Under the pieces are notes generated by a model. That model made no database searches and had not been told where the DNA came from. It was given only the letters and a program-made list of their open reading frames with translations. Of a stretch of DNA of 64,000 nucleotides, positions 51,468 through 63,495 are shown piece after piece. The stretch covers positions 11,420,394-11,484,393 of the forward strand of contig CM038470.1 in NCBI GenBank assembly GCA_021464415.1, read 5' to 3'. Position numbers and translations under genes: made by a program. Position 1 is the first letter of the stretch, and each line of letters starts with the position of its first letter. The DNA comes from Lonicera japonica (Eukaryota > Streptophyta > Magnoliopsida > Dipsacales > Caprifoliaceae).

Positions 51468-54400
51468 TTAGCAATTCAGAGGGGGCTCGGCTAAGAAATT
51501 TACAACCCTGTTTAGCAGATTCAAGCCAAATACAGTTTCTTCACAGTTGACTTTCACAGACAAATTCAGTGGTTCAGAGCATTTACCTTCGACGGTAACA
51601 GTAATTAAACAGGGAATCGAGTTGCTCAGTATCTCACCACTGAACCGTAAGCACAAACCTGATGCATCATCAAGTTTGGCAGCAACAGGCATCTCCACAG
51701 TTACGAGAAAAAGATTTGTATTACTGAGCATCTTTAATCCTACACTTTCACAGATAATGAGAAATATGTCCTTTGTCCTTGAGCTGTTGCCATTGTCATT
51801 GTTCAGCTCCTTGATGTGATCAGTGAAGATACACCTGTTGTAAACTGATTGATTAAATATCCAACTCCAATGTATGTCCAAAACAAAAATAAAAAGAAAA
51901 GGAAAAAAATATTAATCATTATCTATTATTTAAATGTCTAACAAAACTCTGCCTAAAATTTAATACCTTTGGTGCATTTAATGGGTCAAAGGCACCCCAA
52001 GAATGCCTACTAAAAGACTCCAGTATTATGTGTTACCACAGTGTCTCAGGTTTACTACTAAACCAACACACAAATAAGGGATAAGAATTTGCAAAATTGT
52101 TGTTTCTAAACTTCGTACTTTGATTTTGCCATCCATTAATGTAGAACTGGATGAACATTCAGTCCTAATAACACAATGGCCATATGTTCAAGTCCATTTC
52201 TACATCTAGTCTTACTCTCTTAGATGAGAGGTTCAGCTAAAGGTTGACAGAAAAAAAATCCCCCCCAGGCAACATTAGGGGCGCAGCTTTCCCTTTTAGA
52301 ACATCCCAAACTAAGAGTCGTGTTTCTAAAGTCGATGTACCAAATCTCATATAATTAATTAAGTTTTGTTGTTGACCATTGAGTATGTTGAAACTAGTGT
52401 ATCATTAAAAAATGCAGACCTCGAATACTGATTCTTGATTTGAGGCGTGGAGTATATAACAGTACTCAAACAGAGGTTTAATGGCTGGCTAGCTTAAAAC
52501 AGAGGCCCAGAGCTTATATTTATATAAGAAAATTAGGGTTACAATGAGGAAGCAAAAACAAATAAGAAGGCGAGAAAGGACATAATAGCCTAGGTGATCA
52601 AATCCTAATTAAAGACTAAAATCTATGAGATCCCTTATTTATGGGAAGTACTAAAGATATACAATAACACCCAATAACCTAATAATGATTAATAAAATAT
52701 GATTTCCAACAGTAGTATTAACATACCTCCTTGTGTATTCAAACATCCCAGGGAGCTGAGATTCCTTGGTTGAAAACCCTTCAATGTCCATACGAAGAGG
52801 CTTTAGAAAATATCCTATGTCAGGCCGCATCCTAACCAGGTGCTTCTGTCCACTACACCATACGATCAGCTTCAGAGGCACCAGATGATGTTGAAACCGA
52901 ACCTGGAGGGTTCTCTTTGTAATTTCACCAGGGTCCAGGTTGGTAATTTCTTCCATAGAGATTAGAGTTGGTAAATTATCATTAGATTTCAACGGACTGC
53001 AGCATGCAAATAAGTATGAAATTAGTTAGCCATTACAAAACCTAGGTGCAAGAAGAATGCATTAGAATAAATATTCTTCTATTACCGAAAAAAAATAATT
53101 CAAGTAAATAGTAGACCTAAACATAAGAAGCTGATTTTGATTTTCACTCGATAATGGTTTTCTAGAATTATTATGTGTATGTGCCCTCACATAAAAAAGG
53201 TACACAGTAAGTGGACAAATGTTATAATCAAGCTCACGCCAAGAAACCTGTAAAGTTAAATATTAAGAATCAAGAATGTGCCTTAAAACAAAAATAAAAT
53301 TCCACACATTGCGTATATTTAGTTTGTCAAGTTGCCACCTATAAGAAAAAGAGGATTTGATTCCTTGAGAATTTCGTTAACCTCTTTAAGCTCTCCACTC
53401 CAAAGTTAATGATGTGGTAAACTGGATAATTTCTAAAAACCTGTAAGTTGTGATAAAGTGACATGAACTTTTCCAACCTTGCACCACAATGATATTTTTC
53501 CACCAAAAAGTTGTAATTCAATCGGCATAAGCACCCATTATGACTTCTGCAGGTATGTACCTTACTATAATAAATTTATATAAGAGCCGCATAAATTTTT
53601 GTAAAAATTGGAACTTAATCTTTCATCCAAAAATTACAAATAGGAAAACTGGTAATTCTTAAGGTCCATTTGATAAGTTGGGAAAATGATTGAAAGCACT
53701 ATTAATTTTTATGAGAACTTCAGGAAAAAAAGACGAGTGATTAGGTGAGATGTTCCCCATCTTCCTTTTCTTTTTTTCATGGAAAAATTTTCTTACCCAC
53801 TAGCCAATTCATTTTATTCCATGGAAAACTCAAAAAGATAATAGAACATTTCACCAAATCACTCCTCTTTTTCCAACTTAGAAAAATTAATAGTGGTTTC
53901 AATAATTTTTCAACTTTTTTTAACAAACTTAAATGCAAGTATAGCTTAAAATAACCTCTCAGTTGTTGCAAGTTCTTGATCTGAAGAATCAAGACTTTTT
54001 TGAGTATCCTCGTTGCACAAAGATAATTTCGACATACACTCGGCAGAACAGTTTGTCAAGGTAACTTCTACACATACAAGAAGTGGAGATATACTTGAAA
54101 TCTCAGATGAAAACATATAATCCACTTTTAATCCATTTCCATTTGCCGGATCTAAGAGTGTATAAGATTTAGGTTTAACTCTCCCACCAATATCCCCAAT
54201 AGAGATTCTTGCCGAAGATCTCTGAATATAGCTTTTTTCTGATGCATTCTTGCTCGAACCAGGATTCTCATCCAACCATGATTCAAGAGCTTTCTTCGAC
54301 ATTAGTTCCGAAAAGTCATTTCCTCCAGTTTGATTTCTATCGACGTTGGCAACATCCGAAAAATTAATAAATGAACTATCATCTTGATCACCTTCACTCC

Positions 54401-57400
54401 CAGATGCACCCCCATCAATGCCACTTGAACCAGTGATAGGATCTTGAGAACCATCACTATAAGCACTTTCTTCATTCAAAGATCCGGATACTGAATTGGC
54501 ATCATCAACTTCATATGAATCACTATGAGTGGTGGTTCCCTCAACAGCATTTAAACTGTAATCATCGTAATCACAAACCAAACTACATGGCTCTGGGAGA
54601 GGATCGTACCCAGGAGCTGCATGGAGAACTATTTGCGAAAGAGAACCAGGAAGATAAAATCGATAATTAATGAGTTCAGTTGATGTTGGCATTGTTTTTT
54701 CCCCAAACATGTGTTCTGCAAGTACACATGATTGATCCTTATTCTGTGGTGCTTCTGAACCGATGTAGCAGGAAAGAAGTTTCTTTAGAACACGAGCCCG
54801 ATCTCGAACATCATAGTTTGAGTCGAACTTGGCAAGCTCAAGCAAATAGCATAAGAGTCTTTTGAAAGTGCTCAGGTCGTCCCCTTTTGCACATAACGTA
54901 ACCTGAAAGAAAACCAGTTGATGGATCAAGGCAAGCAAAAATAACCAAATTCAACGAAATATGAGATATGCTTCTCTAGCAATAACATGGTAATGTACTA
55001 AAATTTATACTTTATTAAATAATAAAATTGAATCGGATGTTCACAATTAATTCAATATTTACAATATCCACTGTAACTTATAACACAGCATAAATCAGCA
55101 ACATCAACCCTGCATTCTGTTAAACGGGAACTAATAGTAAATTATAGGAAAGAATAAAATAAAGAAATATGATACATCTGCTGATAGCTTGTCTAATATT
55201 GGTCTTCGATGTCCTAGTTTGACTTGGCAAAGTTCTTCCACACCTGAGTTAGCCATCGAGGTTGCCAATAATATGCTTGCACATCCCAAGTATAGGTTTC
55301 TGTTAGTTTGTTTGGTTTTCGTTGTAATTTTTTTTATTTTTCTCATTCTTAATACAATTGGCAGTTTCATTCAAAATAAGTATATGATGCAAGTTTTATG
55401 TCCTAGGCATGGTCATGAGGTCAGAGACAGAATATGGGAGCTAATATTTTTGGGGAGAGTGGGGGTTCTACAATTAGATTTTGGGAGGATAAATGGAGGG
55501 GTGAGACAACCTTTGATTCTTTGTTTCCGCGACTATATAGACTCCCCGTGAACAAGGGAGATTCCATTGCTTCTTTAGCCTCTTTAAACTCGGACTGTAT
55601 TGTGTCTTGGAATTTATCTTTTTCCAGAAACTTGAATGAGATAGAGTTGGAGGAGTATCTTTCTTTGTTGAGAGTCATTGAGGGTGTTAGATTGTCTCCG
55701 GGGAGTGTAGACTATAGGCGATGGTTGTTGAAAGGGGAGGGTTTCTCTTGCTCTTCTTTTTACAAATCTCTTATCGATTCTCCAACACATCCACAATTTG
55801 CACCTTCAAAAGTCATTTGGGCAGCTGGTATTCCCACAAAAGTGAAAGTGTTCTCTTGGTTAGTTGCTCACGGGAGGGTTAATACCTATGATCTGTTGCA
55901 AAAGAGAAGACCGAATTATTGTCTCTCCCCATCTTGGTGTGTACTTTGCAAGAGCGATGCAGAATCTTTGAACCACTTGTTGTTACACTGCCCTTACTCA
56001 TATTTCATATGGAACGAAGCTTGTGCAGAATTTGGGTTTAGTTGGGCCATTCCCAAAGATGGTGCGAGACTTCTGATGTTGGAAATCAATAGCTACAGAG
56101 ACAAATCTAAGAGCAGGGAGCTATGGAGATGTGTCAAAGTCGCTTCCTTTTGGCTATTATGGATGGAGAGGAATTATATAATTTTTGAAGGAAAGGTAGA
56201 AGAAAAGGAGTGGCTGTGGGAAAGAGGCAAATTCATGGCTTCGTTGTGGGCTTCCAACACCAAGCCTTTCAAAAACTATAGAGTGGAAGACATCAAGAAC
56301 AATTGGAGAGCTTGGATTTTTGAATAGTGTTCCATTGTATAATCTGTTCTAAGGGTGTTTTGTTGGCTGTGGTTTCTAGCATGATTATATTTCTTTTATT
56401 TTTTGGGGGTTATTTGTTTTGTTGGTGGACTCCTTGTCCCCTCTATATTTGTACTTTCAATTTTTATTATTAATGGATTCCTGTTTCTTATCAAAAAAAA
56501 TATTTTTGGGGCGAGAGAGATTAGACTCATTAAAAAATGGAAACTGCATATAAGCAGCAGCCAAAAGCATATTTCAAAGAGCCCAGGGAGTATTCAGAAT
56601 TAATGTATCATGTATGGGATTCTAGTCCTAAAACACTTAAGTCGATAATGAGCACATCCAGTTGACTTGTCTATACGAGTGAAAAAAGAAGAATGTGATG
56701 TGATCATCCGAAAAGAATATTAGTAAAAAACTGTAAAGATGATTTCCATATGAGAATCAAGTTGTACATGAGGACAGTCTGAGAGTTTATCCCACTTCTA
56801 TAAGATGTGGCCTCCCAAGCTTAGTAATATAGGTTGGATTGCCCTCCCATCAATAGCCATATGATCCCAATTTCCAAATATGTTGTCCATAAATGATCAA
56901 AAATCCATATAAATGAATATAAAAAATAGTTATGAATAATGAGTTAAAGAGACAATGATGTTTGAAATACCATCAACCCAAATTCAAAATAATTTTTTAC
57001 AGAAATATTTTCAAAGTAGATTGAGTTAATCAATGTTTACGGTAGCTATATTCGATAGCAAGGGAAATCAAAATTCATTGTCATTCTTGAGACAATTGAG
57101 AACATCGTGACTCGTGAAATTCATTACATATATGTTTACTTTAGAATTTATACACCACCCAAGAATCTATGAATTGTATCTTGAACTGTAAGATTAACTA
57201 ACTAGGTTTCGTGTTTATTTTAGATTTTCAACAAATTCGTATTGATTCAGCCATGAATCGTGGATCATAAGATTCTGATAACTATGCCTTCAACTTCAAC
57301 CCGAACATTAAGTGTCAATTGTTCCACATGATAAGGAAACCTAGAAAAAATATATCTTCTTACCCTTGTTCTGATATATCTGCAGATAATAATGCATGAA

Positions 57401-59379
57401 AAATACGAAAGGTTTAATACCTTGACAGCAGCATTGAGAGTCTGGAGCTTTGTTTCATGTGCTTCCGTAGTAAAACAACGAGCAAGATACTTGAGTACAG
57501 TAGGTAAAATCTTTGGAATTATGTCCCCAATTAAGTTGTACTCACCGACCATCCAGACAATCATTGCACGGGCTGCAGACACCTTCAAGGAGTCCAAACT
57601 CCGTACCAAATGAACAATAACCTTTTAAAAGAACAAAGAAAAGAATTATTAGATGATCTAACAATGTTTCCCTTTCTTTCAAGTTCTAAATGAGCCTTTA
57701 CAATAATGAAAGAATATGATATGGGTCCGTACTCCTCACAAGAGAGGCTAAAAGATCATATGTAGAATATCACCAAACCGAATAAAGTGATAAGAAATGA
57801 ACCTGGAAATACATTTCAAAAATTGATTATCATAATAAGTTCGGAACTAGATGCGTGTGCATTTAGCAGAATAGCATAGGCAGCTCAAGCTCACTACAGC
57901 AACTATGTTGGATACATGTAGAGGTGAGTGAAAGTCACGTCAAATTTCACTAAGCTTTTCCATCCCCCTTTTCTACAAGAAAAAATGGGGAAAGCTGCTG
58001 AAAGGAAAACTAATCCATAAACAACTGCAAAGCTGGACCATGTAGTTAAACTGGCCAGTCCTTCCCCATAAGGGAAATTTTTTCATCACTAAGATTAGGA
58101 AATCGACTACGGCGATTGCTTTCCCACAAGATTTTAGATAAAATGAGTAGGAAAATCCATTATGGAATCTACAGTTGGTTTAGCTCAGATCTGAGATATA
58201 CAGGTATGCCCAAGGATCTAACACTGTTTCTTTCTTTACTATATGTTTAATTCTTTTTTATGGAATAAAGCTTTTCAGGAATTTGATGTGCATGGAGTTT
58301 TGCCTAAGAATGTAGGTGCTATGATAGTGGAGATTTTGGAGTTGGAATCAAAGAAGTCAACTTGTCTTTGGAGGCTTATTTTGATGGTTTTGAGTGGTTG
58401 GTTTGATTGGAGAGAAATAAGAGATATTCGAACATAATTGGGAGGGAAAAAGAGTTTATTTGGAGAAAACTAAATTTGTGGCTTCTCTCCGGGAATCTTC
58501 ATCTAATCATGATTTCAGATTACTCAGATTCCATCTTCTTTTAAATGAAACCATTGTAGTCGAGTGGGCTATAGTTTCTATGTTTAAAAAAAGGGGAAAA
58601 TCATAGTATCTTCAAATACAAATGAGATAACATAGGTAAGCAGCAGAGAAATTGTCAAAAGTACCTTCTCGTGACTCTGTGGATCTAATTTTATGATTGC
58701 TCTGATGGATATTAATGCTTGAATTAAAACAACAGCTTCTCCATCCACAGACCCAACCTCGCCATTCAAAAATTCTGCAATGTTGGTAGTTACTTCAGAA
58801 GATCTAAAAAACAAAACAATTGTTTATAGATCCTATACAGAATAAGAGGTGACTTACGGGGTGTAATCAGAGCTAATAGCCCTTCCAAGCAGGTATTTGC
58901 TAGTTTTGGAAGTCGTCGTGCACATAACCCAATTGCAGCTACAGTATCCGCTGCAAACCTCCGGTCCGAATCTCGAACATAATCCTAGCAATGCATTAAA
59001 ACATAAGCCAGGGCATCCTCTTCTATGGAACAAAGAAAAAGTTCAGAACAATACAAGCAGCAAAATGTTTCAACAAGGATTGGCATTCTCAATAATCAAT
59101 ATGTTATCTTTAAACCCATTTCTGATGGCAGGGATTTCATCATTGAAGGTAAATTTTTAATTGCATATAGTGTAAGACATATAGCCAAAATACATCAGAA
59201 AGTACCTGGAACTCTTGAAAAATGAGTGGGATCGATGTGTCTGTGGCAATGGAAGACAGTATCTCCAATTTCAGAGCCTTTATCTGATACGTATCTGCAG
59301 AACTTATAAAGAAGTCTTCGAAGTGGGGAGCAAATAGAGAAGGTATTGCTTTAGCAAACACTTGAATATTGCAGAGAAC
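51468..59379 (-). CDS. AP-3 complex subunit beta, N-terminal part outside window
   Basis: Large subunit of the AP-3 adaptor, which sorts cargo to the vacuole (plant AP3B/PAT2). Exons in transcript order are 59379-59206, 58984-58858, 58792-58665 (acceptor uncertain), 57621-57421, 54902-53956, 52996-52727 and 51834-51468, giving about 737 C-terminal residues. The adaptin trunk shows NIQVFAKAIPSLFAPHFEDF, RRFAADTVAAIGLCARRL, ARAMIVWMVGEYN and YDVRDRARVLKKLLSC. A long acidic, Ser-rich hinge follows within the 947-nt exon. The ear has ARISIGDIGGRVKPKSY, GLKVDYMF and NCEETVFGLNLLNRVVNF, ending LAEPPLNC. The earlier trunk exons are not in 59380-59962, so they must lie beyond the L1/copia insertions, making that intron longer than 4.6 kb. 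Three other introns also carry repeats. Confidence 0.92.
53725..53910. repeat. Dispersed MITE-like repeat in AP3B intron
   Basis: This is a relative of 3519-3700 in the TPI gene, sharing GATGTTC, CATGGAAAAATTTTCTTACCC, TTCCATGGAAAACT and CACCAAATCACTC in the same order. Ends are not defined. Confidence 0.6.
55456..56498 (+). mobile_element. 5'-truncated L1 retrotransposon in AP3B intron
   Basis: This is the 3' end of L1 ORF2, antisense to AP3B. It encodes IRFWEDKWRGETTFDSLFPR, VKVFSWLVAHGRVNTYDLLQ, KRRPNYCLSPSWCVLC (zinc-binding tail) and FWLLWMERNYIIFEGK, and stops at 56327. A short A8 tail follows TTTCTTATC at 56491-56498. A 13-bp target duplication AATATTTTTGGGG lies at 55443-55455 and 56499-56511, which sets both ends and shows the 5' truncation happened at insertion. 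The frame is open for nearly 300 codons, so the copy is fairly young. Confidence 0.85.
58200..58592 (+). pseudogene. Short L1 3' fragment in AP3B intron
   Basis: Broken frames read FNSFLWNKAFQEFDVHGVLP and later KLNLWLLSGNLH-like sequence. They correspond to the last part of the zinc-binding tail seen in the two larger L1 copies. It ends in an A7 run at 58586-58592. The 5' border and target duplication are not resolved. Confidence 0.6.
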
Positions 59380-59962
59380 CTACAACAGTAAAATACAAGT
59401 ACATAAATTAAACCAAAGTCTTGATTATTTGAGTAATGTAGACGTTTATTGCCAAAAATGAGCAAGTATCACACATAAATAATCCAATAACTGATCCCTG
59501 ATTGATAGAAACTTGAAAGAATTTATTTGGGCGTTATCTGGTTCATATCAGCATTTCACCAGCCAGTAATACCAGTGCAATCACTTCTAGATTACGCAGA
59601 TGCATTGCCGAAAATTGACTTTTAATGAGAGTTAGTGATCTCATTGACAACTATTAAGAAAGTAGGTAGACCAGGTTTCTTTTCTCTAAGCTTGAGGCTT
59701 TCAATATGGAGCGGGTGTCATTTTTATAGTCAAAGGTTTGAGCAATCTCCACCATTGATCTGGCGTGCCATTTTGACAAGCGCCTTGGGCAATTTTAATG
59801 CGGATGGACGTGCATTGCTATCCTCTGAGGCTATTTCTCGTCTATAGAGAAAAGAGGCACAAAATAGAACTTTTGTGGCCCAGAAAGTCGTTAAAAAATT
59901 AGATTTCCAAGAGCAGATTTCAGATGTCAAAAATCCCATATTTGGAATATTTCTGCAGCAAG

Positions 59963-62900
59963 TTTTTTTTGATACGAAACAGAAAATTTTATTGCCACTT
60001 AACGAAAGTAAACAATACATATGCAATCAAGAAAATAAACAGACTAGTGGAAGAGAATTCCACTAGACTGACACCCTCCCCCCCCCCCCCCCCCGGCTAC
60101 TTAAAAGAGGTACACTACATAAGAAACAGAAAACCCACTTAGCTAGACAAAAAACTATTACAATCAATACGAAACAGAAAGCATTCTGAGCAATCTAAAA
60201 CGCCAGACGCCCTAGCCCATAGTTCTGTAAGAAATAAGATGTGATCCCACAAATCCTCAACATAAATAGATTTTCCTTCAAAAATACGTTTGTTTCTTTC
60301 CATCCAAACACCCCAAGCAACCGCTAGAACCGCAAATCTCCATAGATCTCTAGCTTTACCGTGACCCTTATTAAAATGCCAATTTACTTCCACAAACTCC
60401 AACCATTTCTTGGGCATAGCACCAACCACCCCGAATGCCTTAAATAACCCTGCCCAAATCCACCTAACAAACCCGCAATGAAGGAGAATATGATCAATGC
60501 TTTCATCGAACTGTTTGCACAATACACACCAAGATGGGGACAAGCACCAAAAAGGCCTCCTCTTTTGAACTACATCATATGTGCTAACCTTACCCTTAAG
60601 CGCAAGCCAAGCGAACACTTTAATTTTTGTTGGAACTCCATGCTTCCAGATGAATTTAGACAATGAATCCAAATATGATTGAGAAGATTGAGAGAGGACA
60701 TTAAAAAAGAATTTACATGAAAATGAACCTGATGAATGAGCCACCCAAGATCTTTTATCAAGATAATTCTGATTTAAGGACACACTTTGGATTAAATCCA
60801 TCATAGCTGTGAACTCAACAAACTCCCTATCATTTAAATTTCTACGAAAAGACAGATCCCAAGAGAAACTTGGAGACCAAGAGGAAACCATTTGAATGAA
60901 CATATTTTGATTACAAGATAATCTGAAAATTCTAGGAAATAGATCCTTTAGAGGACTACTCCCTACCCATACATACTCCCAGAACCGAATATTGTCCCCC
61001 ACACCCACCACTAATTTAATGTTTTGCATAAAATCAATCCACACTCTAGAAATCGACTTCCACGGGGCACGAGAAGTGCCACTGATCCCGAATCCTGCAT
61101 ACCACCCATTAGAATGAGCCCCATACTTACTCTCTATGACCGAATGCCAAGGTGAATCTCTCTCCAAAGGAAGTCTCCATAACCACTTTCCAAGCAAAGC
61201 CATATTTCTTTTGATAATATTCCCCACACCCAACCCCCCATTTATTTTGGACTTTGAAATTTCGTCCCAATTAAGGAGGTGATTTCCCTTCCTTTCCCCG
61301 AACCCTTCCCAAAAAAATCTCTCATTAATTTTTCCAATAATTTGGCCGTTTTTTTAGGAATTTTAAAAACAGAGAGGTAGTAAATTGGAATGCTCCCAAG
61401 AACCGATTGTAACAGAATCAATTTCCCCCCTCGCGACAAACAACTTTTATGCCATCCTTCAATCCTCTTTGAAACCCTTTCTATAACAGGATCCCAAAAT
61501 GCCGTACTATTAGGGTTCCCCCCCAACGGCAACCCTAGATAAGTAAGAGACCACTCACCACTAACACACCCCAAATCTAAAGCAATTTTAGACAGCCTAT
61601 CAGGCTCAAGATTCAGCCCTACTACCACACTTTTAGACAGATTAATACTTAGCCCAGACATAAAAGAAAATACCTTAAGGATTCCTTTCAAATTTTCAAT
61701 ATACCGATCATCATTTGGGACGAAAAAGATGCTATCGTCCGCAAATTGTAAATGTGATACTTCTACCCTATTTTGCCCAACCTTAAAACCCCTCACCACC
61801 TCAGTCTCACTCGTTCTCTTCATAAGTCTACTGAGAACATCCGCCACCAGAATGAATAAAAAAGGAGATAGTGGATCTCCTTGTCGTAGTCCCCTCGATG
61901 CCCCAAAATGGCCACATGGTTTACCATTTATAATTACTGAGAAATTTGCCGAGGAAAGACAGCCCTTAATCCACCTCCTCCATCTCTTACCAAAACCTTT
62001 TTTTTCCAAAACAAAATCCAAAAAATCCCAACTGATATGATCATACGCATTTTCGAAATCAATTTTAACGATTACCCCCTCCTTTCTTTTTGATCTATAC
62101 TCTTCCATGACCTCATTAGCAATTAGGACTAAATCAAGAATTTGCCTCCCTTGCACAAATGCTCCTTGGGCGTAATCAATTGTACCCCCTATCACCCTTT
62201 TCAATCTCAACGATAAAACTTTAGCTAGAATTTTGTATAAGGAAATCACAAGGCTAATCGGTCTAAAGTCCTTTATTGATATGGAATTAAGTTTTTTCGG
62301 AATGAGACATATAAATGTGGCATTTGTTTTCACATTAACCACACTGTTGTCAAAAAATTCCCCAAAAACCTTCATAATGTCCTCCTTAATTGTTTCCCAC
62401 CCGTGTTGCAAAGCTGCCATCGTAAACCCATCCGGCCCGGGAGCCTTATCCCCTTTACAAAGAAATAAGGCAGCCTTGACCTCCTCCTCTTTAAACGGCT
62501 CCTCTAACAGCCCATTATCCACCCTGTCAATGGCGGCCCATTCCAATCCTTCAATACCAAATTTCTGTCCCTTATTCTCTTTGTATAAACTCTCAAAAAA
62601 ATTCAAAATTTCACTTTCAATTTCCCTTTCCAAATGTATCAAATCACCTCTAGGGGTTTCAAGCTTATTGATTAATTTGTTTGCTTTTTTACTCCTTACA
62701 ATTCTATGAAAAAGATTGGTATTATTATCCCATTCAATTATGCCCTTCACTTTTGCTTTTTGATACCACGAAATTTACTCCTTAACTATTATTTCACCCA
62801 ACTTTCTTTTCAGCTCCCTCCTTTCCACCATCTCAGACTCCAACAACCCCAACGATTCCTCCATCTTATCTATCTCCCCAATACGCCTCAATATTGCATT

Positions 62901-63273
62901 TTTCTCCAATCTAATATCACCAAAAACCTCTATGTTCCCCATTTTAATTTCCTTTTTCACTTCCCCTAATTTTAACATAAATTTGTGACCCTCCCACCCT
63001 TAGCACACGCACGTCTCCCACTAATTTTTAAACAATTCTTTGAAATTTTTTCCTTTTAACCACATTTTCAAAACGGAAAGGTGTCGGTCCCCACTTGAAA
63101 CAATTTGTGTCGAGAACAATCGGACAATGGTCAGATGTCACTCTAACTAATGCTTCTTGCCTCACTGATTCCGATATATCTTCCCAACCCAAGGAAAATA
63201 AAAATCTATCGATCCTAGAACATGCAAGTCGATCCCTCATATTAGACCAAGTAAAATCCGTATTATTTAATAC
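59963..63273 (-). mobile_element. L1 retrotransposon, interrupted by copia element
   Basis: In minus orientation it has an endonuclease C-terminal part (63336-63028 frame: TWSNMRDRLACSRIDRFLFS, SDHCPIVLD). It then has the reverse transcriptase (62750-61242: KAPGPDGFT, IPKKLNSISIKDFRPISL, GLRQGDPLSPFLF, QFADDSIFF) and the zinc-binding tail (61233-60139: KVFAWLALKGKVSTYDVVQ, CLSPSWCVLC). Its poly(A) is the T8 run at 59963-59970. The catalytic FADD is intact, but a shift in or near the A7 run at about 61309 splits the two long frames, and more stops occur near 62760 and 63030. It lies in the AP3B gene in the same orientation. Its 5' end is beyond the copia insertion. Confidence 0.85.
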
Positions 63274-63488
63274 TGTGAGAGATGTGAGAATAAAATGATA
63301 TGTCTTATTGAAGAGAGAACCACACTTTATATACAAGTGAAAACCTAGAAAAAAATAGGGTTTCTTCCCTATGTGACCTAAGCATACACATCATCTATAT
63401 TACATGTGACCTAAGCATACACATCATTTCCATTACATGTGACCTAAGCATACACATCATATACATTACATAAATATAAATCTCAACA
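63274..63488 (-). repeat. 3' LTR of a Ty1/copia element
   Basis: Read on the minus strand it starts TGTTGAGATTTATA (63488 downward) and ends CATCTCTCACA (63274). Three tandem copies of a roughly 33-bp unit containing GTGACCTAAGCATACACATC occupy about 63373-63472. The adjacent polypurine tract is CTTGAGGGGGAG on the minus strand. Confidence 0.8.
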
Positions 63489-63495
63489 CTCCCCC

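Noticed and set aside
60079..60095. Poly-C run as a regulatory element
   Set aside because: A C17 homopolymer in the 3' part of the L1 element is most simply replication slippage; it also makes base count there uncertain.
61729..62709. Plus-strand open frames of 103 and 158 codons
   Set aside because: They are antisense shadows of the L1 reverse transcriptase, with no protein-family resemblance.
61242..62750. Functional reverse transcriptase gene of the host
   Set aside because: The motif set and the following zinc-binding tail show an L1 ORF2 that is already split by frameshift and stops.
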